Source: Whitmania pigra (taxonomy: Eukaryota; Annelida; Clitellata; Hirudinida; Haemopidae). From it: 64,000 nucleotides of DNA. Under the pieces are notes generated by a model. That model was given only the letters and a program-made list of their open reading frames with translations, had not been told where the DNA came from and ran no database searches. Of this stretch, positions 1-8,455 are shown in pieces; the stretch's first letter is position 1; the number at the start of each line of letters is the position of its first letter. Position numbers and translations under genes: made by a program. The stretch is taken from contig JAJTWR010000437.1 of the NCBI GenBank assembly GCA_021613335.1, forward strand, positions 62,001-126,000, read 5' to 3'.

Positions 1-600
1 AATGAATATATGAATAAATGAATTTTATATATCATAGTTGAATATTTGAAACATAATGTCGTGGCGTCATGACATGTTATTCCACAAATCAATGTTGAGT
101 CCAGACGATAATGATACTTGAAAAACTACGGTGAGAATGAAGACGTTAGCAGTCAGAGAGCAACCGCTGCTTTGTTCTGAAAAAATTTAACGTTAAATTA
201 TTCAGACGTATAAAATAGCAAATCTGAATATCTATTAAATTCTCTCTCAAAAAAAAAAAAAAAAATCATAATAATGTGAGGTTCGTTCTTATCTACTCAG
301 TTCTGATTACCTGAAAATCTGTTCTAATTACCGATCCGCCCTCATCCTCAAAGTTGCTTTTATCATCTATGGAACTCACGTGACAGCTTACCTTATCTAC
401 TCTGTCGCAATCATTCAACGCTGCTAATATGTTAGCCTTCGTTCGTTTATCGCCATTAACCTAACTATTTACAGTTTGGATTCTAAACCAAGAGTCTCCA
501 AAGTTTTTTTTGGCCAGGGTCGCTTTGATGACTTTTGATTTACTGAAATATTAATATGAATGGCAGGCTATTTATTGTTGTGGGTGTTTCACCGGAAAGT
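1..600. other. No gene seen
   Basis: AT-rich sequence with a short poly-A run near 250-265. I see no supported coding frame, RNA gene or complete mobile element here. Confidence 0.6.
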
Positions 601-609
601 CCTGTCCCG

Positions 610-890
610 ATTTTTTTTTTAGGAATAATAATTGAAAGTTACTGAAAAATTTTTATTGCTCAACAAAATAGTCACCATCATTAGATATAACCTTTGTCCA
701 TCTACTTTGGAGCTTTTTAATCCCCCTTTCAAAAAATTAACATATTTGGAATAAATAAAGGAATCAAACTCCTCTTCAACCTCGTGAATATTTATAAATC
801 TTTTTCCACTGATGGAATGCTCTAAAGAATGGAATAAGTGAAAATCTGATGGAGCAAGATCTGGCAAGTATGGAGGATTCCAAACCTAAG
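610..890 (-). pseudogene. mariner transposase C-terminal relic
   Basis: On the minus strand the frame reads NPPYLPDLAPSDFHLF, the conserved block of mariner-family DD(34)D transposases, in which the last acidic residue follows PDLAPSD. The remaining 75 or so residues (HSLEHSISGKRF and onward) match the usual mariner C-terminus with its late Phe/Gly positions. Everything upstream (N-terminal DNA-binding region and the first catalytic Asp) is missing, and the frame starts abruptly near 890, so this is a 5'-truncated dead copy. The family call comes from the motif. No terminal inverted repeat pair was found around it. Confidence 0.75.
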
Positions 891-904
891 GACTTAATTT
901 TTTC

Positions 905-1000
905 TTGGAGATTTTAATTTCTCTCCTCAGGGCAGACTGGTCTGGGCATTCCATGAGGAAAGCTGTTGAGAGTGATGTTTTATTTTATTAACGTCCGTTG
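905..1000. repeat. Dispersed repeat, second copy near 40,060
   Basis: A stretch with ctcctcagggcagactgg and a following T-rich segment has a clear relative at 40,066-40,140 (cctcaggacagactgtgcc and a T-run). The related phrase cgttgcatagctagatga (about 993-1,011) also recurs near 39,840. Probably pieces of one repeat family of unknown type. Confidence 0.45.
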
Positions 1001-1105
1001 CATAGCTAGATGATTAGGACGGTGCTCCCGCAGCTGGGTTTGAACCCCGTGCTGCCATCGTGAGAGGCGCAGCCTTAACTGTTAGGCCACGCGGGCTGTT
1101 GAGAG
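1000..1105 (-). repeat. tRNA-related SINE-like fragment
   Basis: Read on the minus strand, the segment has a box-A-like GTGGCCTAACAGTTAAGGC followed about 30 bp later by a box-B-like GGGGTTCAAACCC, the internal RNA polymerase III promoter layout of tRNAs and tRNA-derived SINEs. The anticodon stem does not pair and the acceptor stem is imperfect, so I read it as a SINE head or tRNA relic, not a working tRNA gene. Confidence 0.4.
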
Positions 1106-1124
1106 TCTCCTGCTGTTGTTTAAA

Positions 1125-1312
1125 TAGACTTTCGCTAGGACTTCAAACAAAGGAGTCCACTGCTATGCGCTGAGTCACTGTTGCTGTCCTGCACGTTTGT
1201 GGCCTGGCGGAGTTGTGGGCCGAAGTTCTATGCCCGACGTTCCTAGTGTTTGTGCGCCTGGAGCTTGTGTGTGATGATGCAAGTAGGACGAAGTTCAGTG
1301 TCCAACACGCGT
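1125..1312 (-). repeat. LTR-like fragment related to the CsRn1-like LTR
   Basis: The last 30 bp or so (atgcaagtaggacgaagttc and onward, ending gtccaacac) closely match the terminal part of the 175-bp LTR at 45,402-45,576 (atgcaagtaggacaaagttc ... gtccaaca). The rest is diverged, which suggests a solo LTR or fragment of a related family. Confidence 0.45.
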
Positions 1313-1789
1313 GCGTTCCACAGACACCACATTAACTCAAACCATAAATAGGTCTATTCCTGATAAATATTCATGCGCTACCTGATTGGCATTGTAACAT
1401 TTGTAACAATCTGATCTAGAAGTGCTTCTGTGTTTACAAGAACGATCTTGTTTGCACACATTTTATGTTAATGAATCAAGAACCTAAAACTGGATTGTGT
1501 GTCACCATGTGTGAAGTGGATGTTAATAAAATATATACATATACACAGTGTTGTAAAAGTTACCTCATTTTGGTAACTAGTTACAAGTAAAAGTAATAGC
1601 TCAAAAAGCTACTTAAGTATAAGTAAGAGTATTGTCTTAAAAAGTTACTCAATTAAAAGTAAAAAGTTACAGCATCCAAAAGTTACTTTTAAGTAAAAAT
1701 TACAAGTAACTTTGATGCCGCCATTATTGTTATCATACAGCATTCTTTTGGTGTTTTTATTATTTATTACAATCACAAACATTTGTTAA

Positions 1790-1906
1790 TTTTTAACATA
1801 ACTAAGTCCTCGAATAGTTTATCACTCATTATGGTCCTTCGGCTGTTCATACCAGCATAGCTGAATAAACGTTCAACAGCTGCACTAGCTGGCAGAGGAG
1901 CGTTCA
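1790..1906 (-). pseudogene. hAT transposase C-terminal dimerisation domain
   Basis: Minus-strand translation gives LPASAAVERLFSYAGM followed by NSRRTIMSDKLFEDLV, the hATC signature (SxxxERxFSxxG, then the R-rich segment and a hydrophobic helix). It is cut off from the zinc-finger part by a deleted catalytic core and stop codons, so it is not a working gene. Confidence 0.8.
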
Positions 1907-2083
1907 ACTGGATAAATAATGTTCATGTCATCTGATCAGTCTTGAAGATACTGCATCAGAATATCAGTTGACCTTGTGCAATTGAAGAAACTATCTTCAA
2001 CACTGTCAGCATCGGATGAATGAGATGCTTTCAGCTCGTCCTCCATTGCTGCATTAGAAGATGCTATTTTGGCTACCAGTTTC

Positions 2084-2353
2084 TCATGAAGCTTGACAAC
2101 CGTTGGCAACAGATATCCCATATTCCTTAACTTCTGTTGGATGCATGCGTTCCACGTGCTTCTTCAAGTTAGATGAAGAACCTTCATATGCTGAACATAG
2201 TTTTTTTCTGTTGGCAGAGTAGGCATGCATACTTATATGATTTTCCTTTGATTGAAATCTGAGCATTTTGTTTAAATACGGCCACGGACTATCTTCACGC
2301 TTGTTCCTCTTATCTTCGCTAACGACACTCAAACTGGCTTCAAATGAATCCAT
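2084..2353 (-). CDS. BED zinc-finger N-terminal fragment of the hAT transposase
   Basis: An 89-residue frame that starts at an ATG at 2,353. It shows the BED-finger layout: SPWPYLNKMLRF, then CSAYEG standing where the Cys pair would be, then SSNLKKHVERMHP with the two zinc-binding His. The second Cys of the expected Cys pair is not clear, so the finger may be damaged. BED fingers bind transposon ends in hAT transposases. The frame ends well before any catalytic region, which fits an internally deleted copy. Host ZBED-like genes have the same finger, but the flanking hAT termini make the transposon reading much better. Confidence 0.7.
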   Translation of the reverse strand: MDSFEASLSVVSEDKRNKREDSPWPYLNKMLRFQSKENHISMHAYSANRKKLCSAYEGSSSNLKKHVERMHPTEVKEYGISVANGCQAS

Positions 2354-2719
2354 ACTACGATATATTAAATCTTATATTATTATATACATACAATATTATA
2401 TATTAAAAAAGCTTCGGTATGATTAATCAACAATTTCCGATTTAACAAAAACGACCGGCGATAACCACAATAACAAATGAGCGATGATCGGAAAGAAGGT
2501 TTTTGAACGAACCAAAGAATAACAATCTAGAATTTTAATAAAGTTTTAAAATAAAATAAACTAATTTAAAATTTTATTTATGTTACTTTGTAACGACTTG
2601 TGCCAAAAAGGTAACGAATTAAAAGTATGACCGAAAATAGTAATTTGTTACAAGTAAAAGTAAAAAAAAATTTTTGTAACTGTTACAAGTAAAAATTACC
2701 AAAAAATGTAATTAATTAC

Positions 2720-2961
2720 TGTTGAGTTTAAACTATGTGTGATTTAATATGATATATGTATCTATGTTTTGTTGTCTGGGGACGCTTAGCTAGTTCTAAA
2801 CTGTTTTGATTGCCATTGTCGTGTAGTTCGTCGAGTCGAGTTCTTACGTAGTTTCTTAGTCGTTTCTTAGATGTTTATTTAGTTTAAATAAACTACATTA
2901 ACCTTCTGATACAACTTTGTATTTATTCCATCATCAGACATTAGTTATGACAAACTCAACA
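2720..2961 (+). repeat. copia 5' LTR
   Basis: 242 bp, TG...CA termini, preceded by duplication attac. It carries the element's presumed promoter and polyadenylation signals. By eye identical to the 3' LTR. A truncated third copy of the same LTR starts at 54,434. Confidence 0.93.
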
Positions 2962-2975
2962 GGTTATGGGCCCAG
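2962..2975 (+). promoter_or_regulatory. copia primer-binding site
   Basis: ggttatgggcccag follows the 5' LTR directly. The same sequence stands in this position in Drosophila copia, where reverse transcription is primed by an internal fragment of initiator-Met tRNA instead of its 3' end. The assignment rests on that similarity. Confidence 0.75.
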
Positions 2976-2976
2976 G

Positions 2977-3211
2977 ATGCGTTTGATGTTTGATGGTGAC
3001 GAAAGAAGGTATGAATTATGGGAAGTCAAATTCTTGGGATTCATGAGACTACAGAAACTTCACGATGTGTTCGTATGTGCTGAAGAACCAGACGCTGAAA
3101 AAAATGCCGAGGCATTCGCCGAACTTATTCAATGTCTAGATGATCGAAGTCTATCACTAGTCATACGAGATGCCAGAGACAATGGAAAGAAAGCACTAGA
3201 AATCCTGCGGG
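2977..3211 (+). pseudogene. copia Gag, N-terminal part (interrupted)
   Basis: The frame starts at the ATG at 2,977, two bases after the primer site, and reads RLMFDGDERRYELWEVKF, the copia/UBN2-type Gag head in which a conserved Trp follows the F-x-G-x-x-Y-x-x-W pattern. At 3,211 the frame runs into the inserted hAT element and ends in unrelated sequence. The same frame resumes at 4,452, so the split is due only to that insertion. Confidence 0.85.
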
Positions 3212-3221
3212 CAGGGGCGCA

Positions 3222-4319
3222 ACCAGCGAAAAATGCTGGGGGGGGCTCAAGTTTAGAAAAGCCCGACGCAGTCGAAAAATTTTTGAAACTGTTCAAATCA
3301 ATACTACTAATTTTAATTAATAAAGAATTAAAGATAGAACTGATTATTATTATAAGTTTTTATTTATAAGTCTGCAGTCTTTTTTTGTATCTTTAATAAT
3401 TTATTAATGAGCTTGACTATCTTCTGTTTCAAAGTTTCAAGCCAGTTAAAGCAACTGTAAAAAAAAGTTTATGATATGTTTAAAATTGTAATATGATATG
3501 ATTGATATCCTAAACATTTCACCTAATCTAAATTATGTATAAAATTAAGATCCTAAACAGTTTAAAACAATTTTGAAATGTTGTAGTCTAAATTACATTT
3601 TGATGTGTTTACAGTTACAAAATAATTTTTCGATCAATCTGTGAAAATCTGTTCACCATTTTATTTACTGGAAGAAGTGCAGTAGTTGTTTTGTTCACAG
3701 ATATTCTCAATAAACTTTGCAAACGACAGGCAGACATAGTCGTCCCGAGATGACTTTTAATAAGGCGAAGTTTAGAAAATGCCCTTTCTGCATCTGATGA
3801 CGTAAATGTCTGAGTAAGAGCAACATCGAGCATATGCAACTCGGGCTGAATGCTTGTGGCACAGAAAAGATCTTGTAGTTCGATACACGCATTGGGGTCA
3901 GACTGATCAGCACGTAAACTTGTCGATGTGAATTGGAGCTGTCTTTGCACAGTTTCAGCGTCTTTTCCATGAAGGTTACAGAATTCCGAAAGCTCGGGAG
4001 TCATTGTGCCATTCTGCAAAGCATCAAGAGCAGCCAAGGCAGGGTTGTCAAAACGACATTATCTGATCATCAGATAACCAGCGAAAAATGCTGAGGGGGG
4101 AGCTCAAGTTTAGACAAGGGACGAAAGCCCGACGCAGTCGAAAAATTTTTGAAACTGTTTAAATCAAAACTACCAATTATAATTAATAAAGAATTAAAAA
4201 TAGAACAGATTATTATTATTATGAGTTTGACTATCTTCTGTCTACAGTCTTATTTTGTATCTTTAATAATTTATTAATGAGTTTGACTATCTTCTGTCTC
4301 AAAGTTTCAAACCAGTTAA
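3222..4319 (+). repeat. Direct duplication inside the hAT element
   Basis: About 3,222-3,447 and 4,077-4,319 share long stretches in the same orientation: aaccagcgaaaaatgctg, cccgacgcagtcgaaaaatt, tttaataatttattaatgag. They flank the coding remnant like LTRs but lack LTR termini and any target duplication of their own. A few small insertions and deletions separate the copies. Confidence 0.8.
3615..4037 (-). CDS. hAT transposase C-terminal fragment
   Basis: A 140-residue frame with TFTSSDAERAFSKLRLIKSH and TTMSACRLQSLLRISVN, the hATC dimerisation motif as found in the ZMYM1/TTF-type hAT group. The catalytic DDE core and N-terminal fingers are absent. An internal-deletion derivative is the simplest explanation. 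The frame itself is open, but there is no evidence that it makes a functional protein. Confidence 0.72.
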   Translation of the reverse strand: MAALDALQNGTMTPELSEFCNLHGKDAETVQRQLQFTSTSLRADQSDPNACIELQDLFCATSIQPELHMLDVALTQTFTSSDAERAFSKLRLIKSHLGTTMSACRLQSLLRISVNKTTTALLPVNKMVNRFSQIDRKIIL

Positions 4320-4451
4320 ATCCCCTTACCCCCCCCCCCCCCACCAAAAAAAAACTGATCGGATTTGGAAAAATTGCAGGGTCTCTCCTATTAGGCCTGG
4401 GGGGGGCTTGCGCCCCCCCCTGCCCCCCCCTAGTTGCGCCACTGCCTGCGG

Positions 4452-7400
4452 GAACACTACCTAGGTAAGTCAAAACCCAAAATTATATCTCTGTACAATG
4501 AATTAACGACTCTTTCAAAGTCCGAAAATGAAAGTACGACTGATTATATGTTGCGAGCTGAGACCGCAGCATCTTCGTTGAAGAGAGCTGGCGAAGTGGT
4601 AAGTGATAGTTTACTCATCGCTATGATCCTGAAAGGTCTGCCACTGACGTACAAGACTTTCTGTACTGTTACAACACAAAAAGATAGAGATCACAGTTTT
4701 GCAGAATTTAAAGTTGCTTTGCGAAGTTTTGAAGAAAACGAAAAACAGATCTACTCACGTGATCATGAGGATCATGTTATGTTAAATGATGCAAAATCCA
4801 TACAGTGTTTCACATGCCGCAAATATGGTCACAAATCATTTGAATGTAAAATGCGAAAAGAGCAAAACCCAGCAGTGAAAGTTGTTCAAAAGAAGTGGTG
4901 TGAAGTATGCAGAAGTACATCACATAATACACTGAAATGTAGAAAGAAACAACACAGTGCAAAGTCTGTCACAGAGAACAAGCAAGCAGGAGGACAATCA
5001 GATTCATTTCTCTTCAAAGTATCTGAGTGTCAAAGCGTGGATCGTGACAGTCTACTGGTTGATTGTGGTGCTACAACCCATATTGTTACTAACAAATCAA
5101 AGTTTGTATGTTTTGAAGACAATTTTGAGCCCAATGATCACTGCATTGAACTAGCAAATGGCTCTAGATCAATTGGAATCGTGCAAGGTCGAGGTACAGC
5201 AAAAGTCTGTCTACAAAGTTTAGATGGAAAACCCAGAGATGTCAACCTAGAGAATGCATTATATGTTCCGTCATATCGACAAGATATTTTTTCTGTTCAG
5301 GCAGCAACAGCGAAAGGAGCGACTGTAAATTTCAGCCCACATTGTGCAGAACTTGTTGCTCAGAATGGTACTATTTTTAATATTTGCAAGTCTGGAAAGC
5401 TGTACTACCTGAACAATGTTGCTGACAGAACTAACAGTAAACACAGCCTACATGAGTGGCACTTGATCCTTGGTCATTGCAATGTCAGAGATATCTTGAA
5501 ATTGGAATCTGTTGTTGATGGAATGAAAATTACCGACAAATCAGAATTTCAATGTGAAGTTTGCGCTCTTGGGAAAATGACACAGTCTTTCAACAGGCAA
5601 AGTGATGTGCGTGCCAAAGAACCGTTAGAACTTGTTCATTGTGATTTAAGTGGTCCTGTCACACCTACTGCAAGAAATGGTTTCAAATATGCTGTTTGTT
5701 TTGTGGATGACCTATCTGGAGCCAGTACTGTTTATTTCCTGCGCCAGAAATGTGATGTTGTTCATGCTGCTCAGAAGTTTTTTGCTGATTGTGCACCTAT
5801 CGCAAAAGTTAAACGTTTGAGAACCGACAATGGAACAGAATTCACGAATAGAGATTTCAAATCACTATTGCTGAAGCATCAGATAAAACATGAAAAATCT
5901 GCGCCCTATTCGCCACATCAAAACGGAACTGTTGAACGAAGTTGGCGATCATTGTTTGAGATGGCGAGATGTTTACTAATCCAATCTCAACTACCAAAGG
6001 AACTGTGGACATACGCTGTGCGTGCTGCGGCATACACACGTAATCGATGTTTTTGCCCACGAACTGGTAAAACACCATATGAAAATTTGACCGGCAAGAA
6101 GCCTGACCTGTCCCGCATGTCTGTTTTTGGTTCAACATGCTATGCTTTTGTACAAGATAAGAAGAAACTTGACCCAAGAAGCGAGAAAGCAGTATTCATA
6201 GGGTATGATCATGAAAGTCCAGCTTATCTCGTGTATTTCAAAAATTCTGGAGTTGTGAAAAAATCAAGGTGCGTGCGTTTCACGAACAAATTTGATTCAA
6301 ATGAAAGTGAAGTTGTTGTTAGTGATTTTTCTGACGGCTACATTGATCAAAAACTGACTGGAGTTGAAACGGAAACAAAGGCAGATGTAAGAAGTGATGA
6401 AATTGCACAAACTGAAACCCAGGATACCTCAAATTCAGATTCGATTGTTCGCAAATATCCTAAACGAAACACGAACAAACCAAAGTATTTGAGTGACTAT
6501 ATTCTGAATGATGACTCAATTAATCTTAATGTTCATTACTGCTATAAAATGTCTGATATGCCAAATACGTACAATGAAGCCATATCTTCTTCAGAATCTA
6601 GATACTGGAAACAAGCCATGTCTGAGGAAATGAACTCGTTAATGGAAAACGACACTTTTGAACAATGTCTACTACCTGAGAGTCGTAAAGTAATCAAAGG
6701 TCGTTGGGTCTATGCTGTGAAGTTTGGACCGGACGGCAGTGAGCAATATAAAGCCCGATGTGTTGCCAAAGGTTATTCGCAAATAAAAGACATCGACTAT
6801 ACAGAAACTTTTTCACCAACTGTTCGAGTTACATCGATACGAATGATGATGCAGTTAGCAGTACAACGTAATCTGATTGTACACCAGATGGATGTTAAAA
6901 CAGCATATCTAAATGCTCCAATTGATTGTGAATTATACATTGAACAACCTGAAGGTTTTTCTGTTGATGACAAAACTGATAATAAAATTGTTCTGAAACT
7001 AAAAAAATCTCTGTATGGCCTGAAACAGAGTGGCAGAAATTGGAATAACATGTTGCATGATTTTTTGATTTCTGAAAGTTTTGAACAGTCATCAGCTGAT
7101 CATTGCGTCTACACTCGTCTTAATACAGATTCTAAAGTCATCATTCTCTTCTGGGTTGATGATATTATCATTGCTGCGAGTGATGAATCCGTGTTGAAAT
7201 CTGTAAAACAATCTTTGCATTCAAAGTTCAAAATGAAGGATCTTGGACAATTAACATGGTTTCTTGGAATGCAATTTGAATGCTCATCTGGAGGTGAAAG
7301 GATTAAGGTGAATCAATCCAAATATGTTGAAAAAATGCTGTCAAAATTCAACATGAGTGACTGCAAACCTAGATCTACGCCATGTGATTTGAATTTGAAC

Positions 7401-8117
7401 AAACTGAAAGATGAAGATACTGTTGATTTTGAAAATGTGCAACTGTACAGATCTGTAATTGGAAGTTTGATCTATGCAATGTCTGCTACAAGACCCGATT
7501 TATGTTTTGTAGTTTCCTATCTATCACAATTCACATCAAAGCCGATGAATATTCACATGACGATGGCTAAACATGTCCTAAGATATTTAAAGGGAACAAT
7601 GAACTACAGTTTAATTTTCAAGAGGTCTGATGGTGATTTAGATTTGATCGGATATTGTGATGCTGATTGGGCAAATTCTAAAGACCGTCGTAGCATTACT
7701 GGATATGGTTTTATGTTGTCGAGTACTGGTCCATTGATTTCATGGAAGTCTAGAAAACAACCAACTATTGCATTATCGACCTGCGAAGCAGAATATATGT
7801 CAATGTGTGCAGCTGTGCAAGAAGCAAAGTTTCTGATGTGTTTGTTAAAAGACATGACCGGAGGAATTACGAACAATTCTGTTACACTCAATGTCGACAA
7901 TCAGAGTGCAATTGAGTTGACAAAGAATCCTGTTTTTCATCAAAGATCGAAGCATATTGATATCAAGTATCATTTCATCCGATCAGAAGTGGCAAGTGGT
8001 TTCATAAAACCGAAGTACATTCCATCCGAGAAGAACATTGCTGACATGTTCACAAAATCGTTGTCTATTAACAAATTGAGAACTTTCATTCCTGCTATTA
8101 TGAATGTTTTAGACTAA
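4452..8117 (+). CDS. copia Gag C-terminal part and Pol polyprotein
   Basis: A single open frame to the stop at 8,115-8,117. In order: two zinc knuckles CFTCRKYGHKSFEC (4,806-4,847) and CEVCRSTSHNTLKC (near 4,900-4,940); aspartic protease with VDCGATTHI (near 5,060), where the usual D-S/T-G-A has Cys in the second position; integrase zinc region HEWHLILGH ... CEVC (5,455-5,570); integrase catalytic HCDLSGP (5,637), TDNGTEF (5,824) and NGTVERSW (5,920-5,946); reverse transcriptase MDVKTAYLNAP (6,888) and WVDDII (7,152-7,170); RNase H DADWANSKDRRS (7,660-7,695). The order integrase before reverse transcriptase is the copia type. It encodes all enzymes for an intact replication cycle in virus-like particles; only Gag is broken in this copy. 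Confidence 0.93.
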   Translation, partial: EHYLGKSKPKIISLYNELTTLSKSENESTTDYMLRAETAASSLKRAGEVVSDSLLIAMILKGLPLTYKTFCTVTTQKDRDHSFAEFKVALRSFEENEKQIYSRDHEDHVMLNDAKSIQCFTCRKYGHKSFECKMRKEQNPAVKVVQKKWCEVCRSTSHNTLKCRKKQHSAKSVTENKQAGGQSDSFLFKVSECQSVDRDSLLVDCGATTHIVTNKSKFVCFEDNFEPNDHCIELANGSRSIGIVQGRGTAKVCLQSLDGKPRDVNLENALYVPSYRQDIFSVQAATAKGATVNFSPHCAELVAQNGTIFNICKSGKLYYLNNVADRTNSKHSLHEWHLILGHCNVRDILKLESVVDGMKITDKSEFQCEVCALGKMTQSFNRQSDVRAKEPLELVHCDLSGPVTPTARNGFKYAVCFVDDLSGASTVYFLRQKCDVVHAAQKFFADCAPIAKVKRLRTDNGTEFTNRDFKSLLLKHQIKHEKSAPYSPHQNGTVERSWRSLFEMARCLLIQSQLPKELWTYAVRAAAYTRNRCFCPRTGKTPYENLTGKKPDLSRMSVFGSTCYAFVQDKKKLDPRSEKAVFIGYDHESPAYLVYFKNSGVVKKSRCVRFTNKFDSNESEVVVSDFSDGYIDQKLTGVETETKADVRSDEIAQTETQDTSNSDSIVRKYPKRNTNKPKYLSDYILNDDSINLNVHYCYKMSDMPNTYNEAISSSESRYWKQAMSEEMNSLMENDTFEQCLLPESRKVIKGRWVYAVKFGPDGSEQYKARCVAKGYSQIKDIDYTETFSPTVRVTSIRMMMQLAVQRNLIVHQMDVKTAYLNAPIDCELYIEQPEGFSVDDKTDNKIVLKLKKSLYGLKQSGRNWNNMLHDFLISESFEQSSADHCVYTRLNTDSKVIILFWVDDIIIAASDESVLKSVKQSLHSKFKMKDLGQLTWFLGMQFECSSGGERIKVNQSKYVEKMLSKFNMSDCKPRSTPCDLNLNKLKDEDTVDFENVQLYRSVIGSLIYAMSATRPDLCFVVSYLSQFTSKPMNIHMTMAKHVLRYLKGTMNYSLIFKRSDGDLDLIGYCDADWANSKDRRSITGYGFMLSSTGPLISWKSRKQPTIALSTCEAEYMSMCAAVQEAKFLMCLLKDMTGGITNNSVTLNVDNQSAIELTKNPVFHQRSKHIDIKYHFIRSEVASGFIKPKYIPSEKNIADMFTKSLSINKLRTFIPAIMNVLD

Positions 8118-8146
8118 GCGTTATGATATTGACACTGGACACATCA

Positions 8147-8161
8147 TAGTTTAAGAGGGAG
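8147..8161 (+). promoter_or_regulatory. copia polypurine tract
   Basis: The purine-rich aagagggag directly before the 3' LTR start at 8,162 is in the standard place for the second-strand DNA primer of LTR retrotransposons. Confidence 0.7.
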
Positions 8162-8403
8162 TGTTGAGTTTAAACTATGTGTGATTTAATATGATATATG
8201 TATCTATGTTTTGTTGTCTGGGGACGCTTAGCTAGTTCTAAACTGTTTTGATTGCCATTGTCGTGTAGTTCGTCGAGTCGAGTTCTTACGTAGTTTCTTA
8301 GTCGTTTCTTAGATGTTTATTTAGTTTAAATAAACTACATTAACCTTCTGATACAACTTTGTATTTATTCCATCATCAGACATTAGTTATGACAAACTCA
8401 ACA
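8162..8403 (+). repeat. copia 3' LTR
   Basis: 242 bp, no difference from the 5' LTR seen by eye. Followed by the duplication attac and then by the remaining 44 bp of the outer hAT element. Confidence 0.93.
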
Positions 8404-8455
8404 ATTACAGTAACGAATTACATGTAATTCGATACTGCACAACACTGCATATACA

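Larger units (their letters stand above)
3212..4444 (-). mobile_element. hAT DNA transposon inserted in copia gag
   Basis: The termini CAGGGGCGCAAC (3,212) and GTTGCGCCACTG (ending 4,444) are inverted repeats with one mismatch, and an exact 8-bp duplication cctgcggg lies on either side (3,204-3,211 and 4,445-4,452). It carries only a C-terminal transposase piece on the minus strand and must be mobilised in trans. It is the youngest layer of this nest. It also contains a direct duplication of about 230 bp (about 3,222-3,447 and 4,077-4,319). Confidence 0.92.
2720..8403 (+). mobile_element. Ty1/copia-class LTR retrotransposon
   Basis: Two 242-bp LTRs (2,720-2,961 and 8,162-8,403) begin TGTTGAG and end CTCAACA, and look identical by eye. 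A 5-bp duplication attac lies outside (2,715-2,719 and 8,404-8,408). Behind the 5' LTR is a primer site, then Gag, then one long Gag-Pol frame in the order protease, integrase, reverse transcriptase, RNase H, which defines copia. A hAT element (3,212-4,444) interrupts gag. Apart from that insertion I see no stop codon or frameshift. Identical LTRs imply a very recent insertion into the surrounding hAT element. Confidence 0.95.
1546..8447 (-). mobile_element. hAT DNA transposon (outer element of a three-deep nest)
   Basis: The element is bounded by inverted ends CAGTGTTGT at 1,546 and ACAACACTG ending at 8,447, and flanked by a perfect 8-bp target duplication catataca (1,538-1,545 and 8,448-8,455). 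Eight bases is the hallmark of hAT elements. Its minus-strand coding remnants are a BED zinc finger (2,084-2,353) and the C-terminal dimerisation region (about 1,790-1,906), with the catalytic middle deleted. Both termini are rich in short gttac/agtaac repeats that read as subterminal transposase sites. A copia retrotransposon (2,720-8,403) is inserted in its 5' part, so the hAT itself is only about 1.2 kb. Confidence 0.9.

Noticed and set aside
1000..1105. A working tRNA gene
   Set aside because: Box A and box B are recognisable, but the anticodon stem does not pair and the acceptor stem is poor; SINE or relic is more likely.
2084..2353. Host ZBED-type zinc-finger gene
   Set aside because: The frame is inside hAT termini with a perfect 8-bp duplication and has lost its catalytic part; a transposon remnant explains it.
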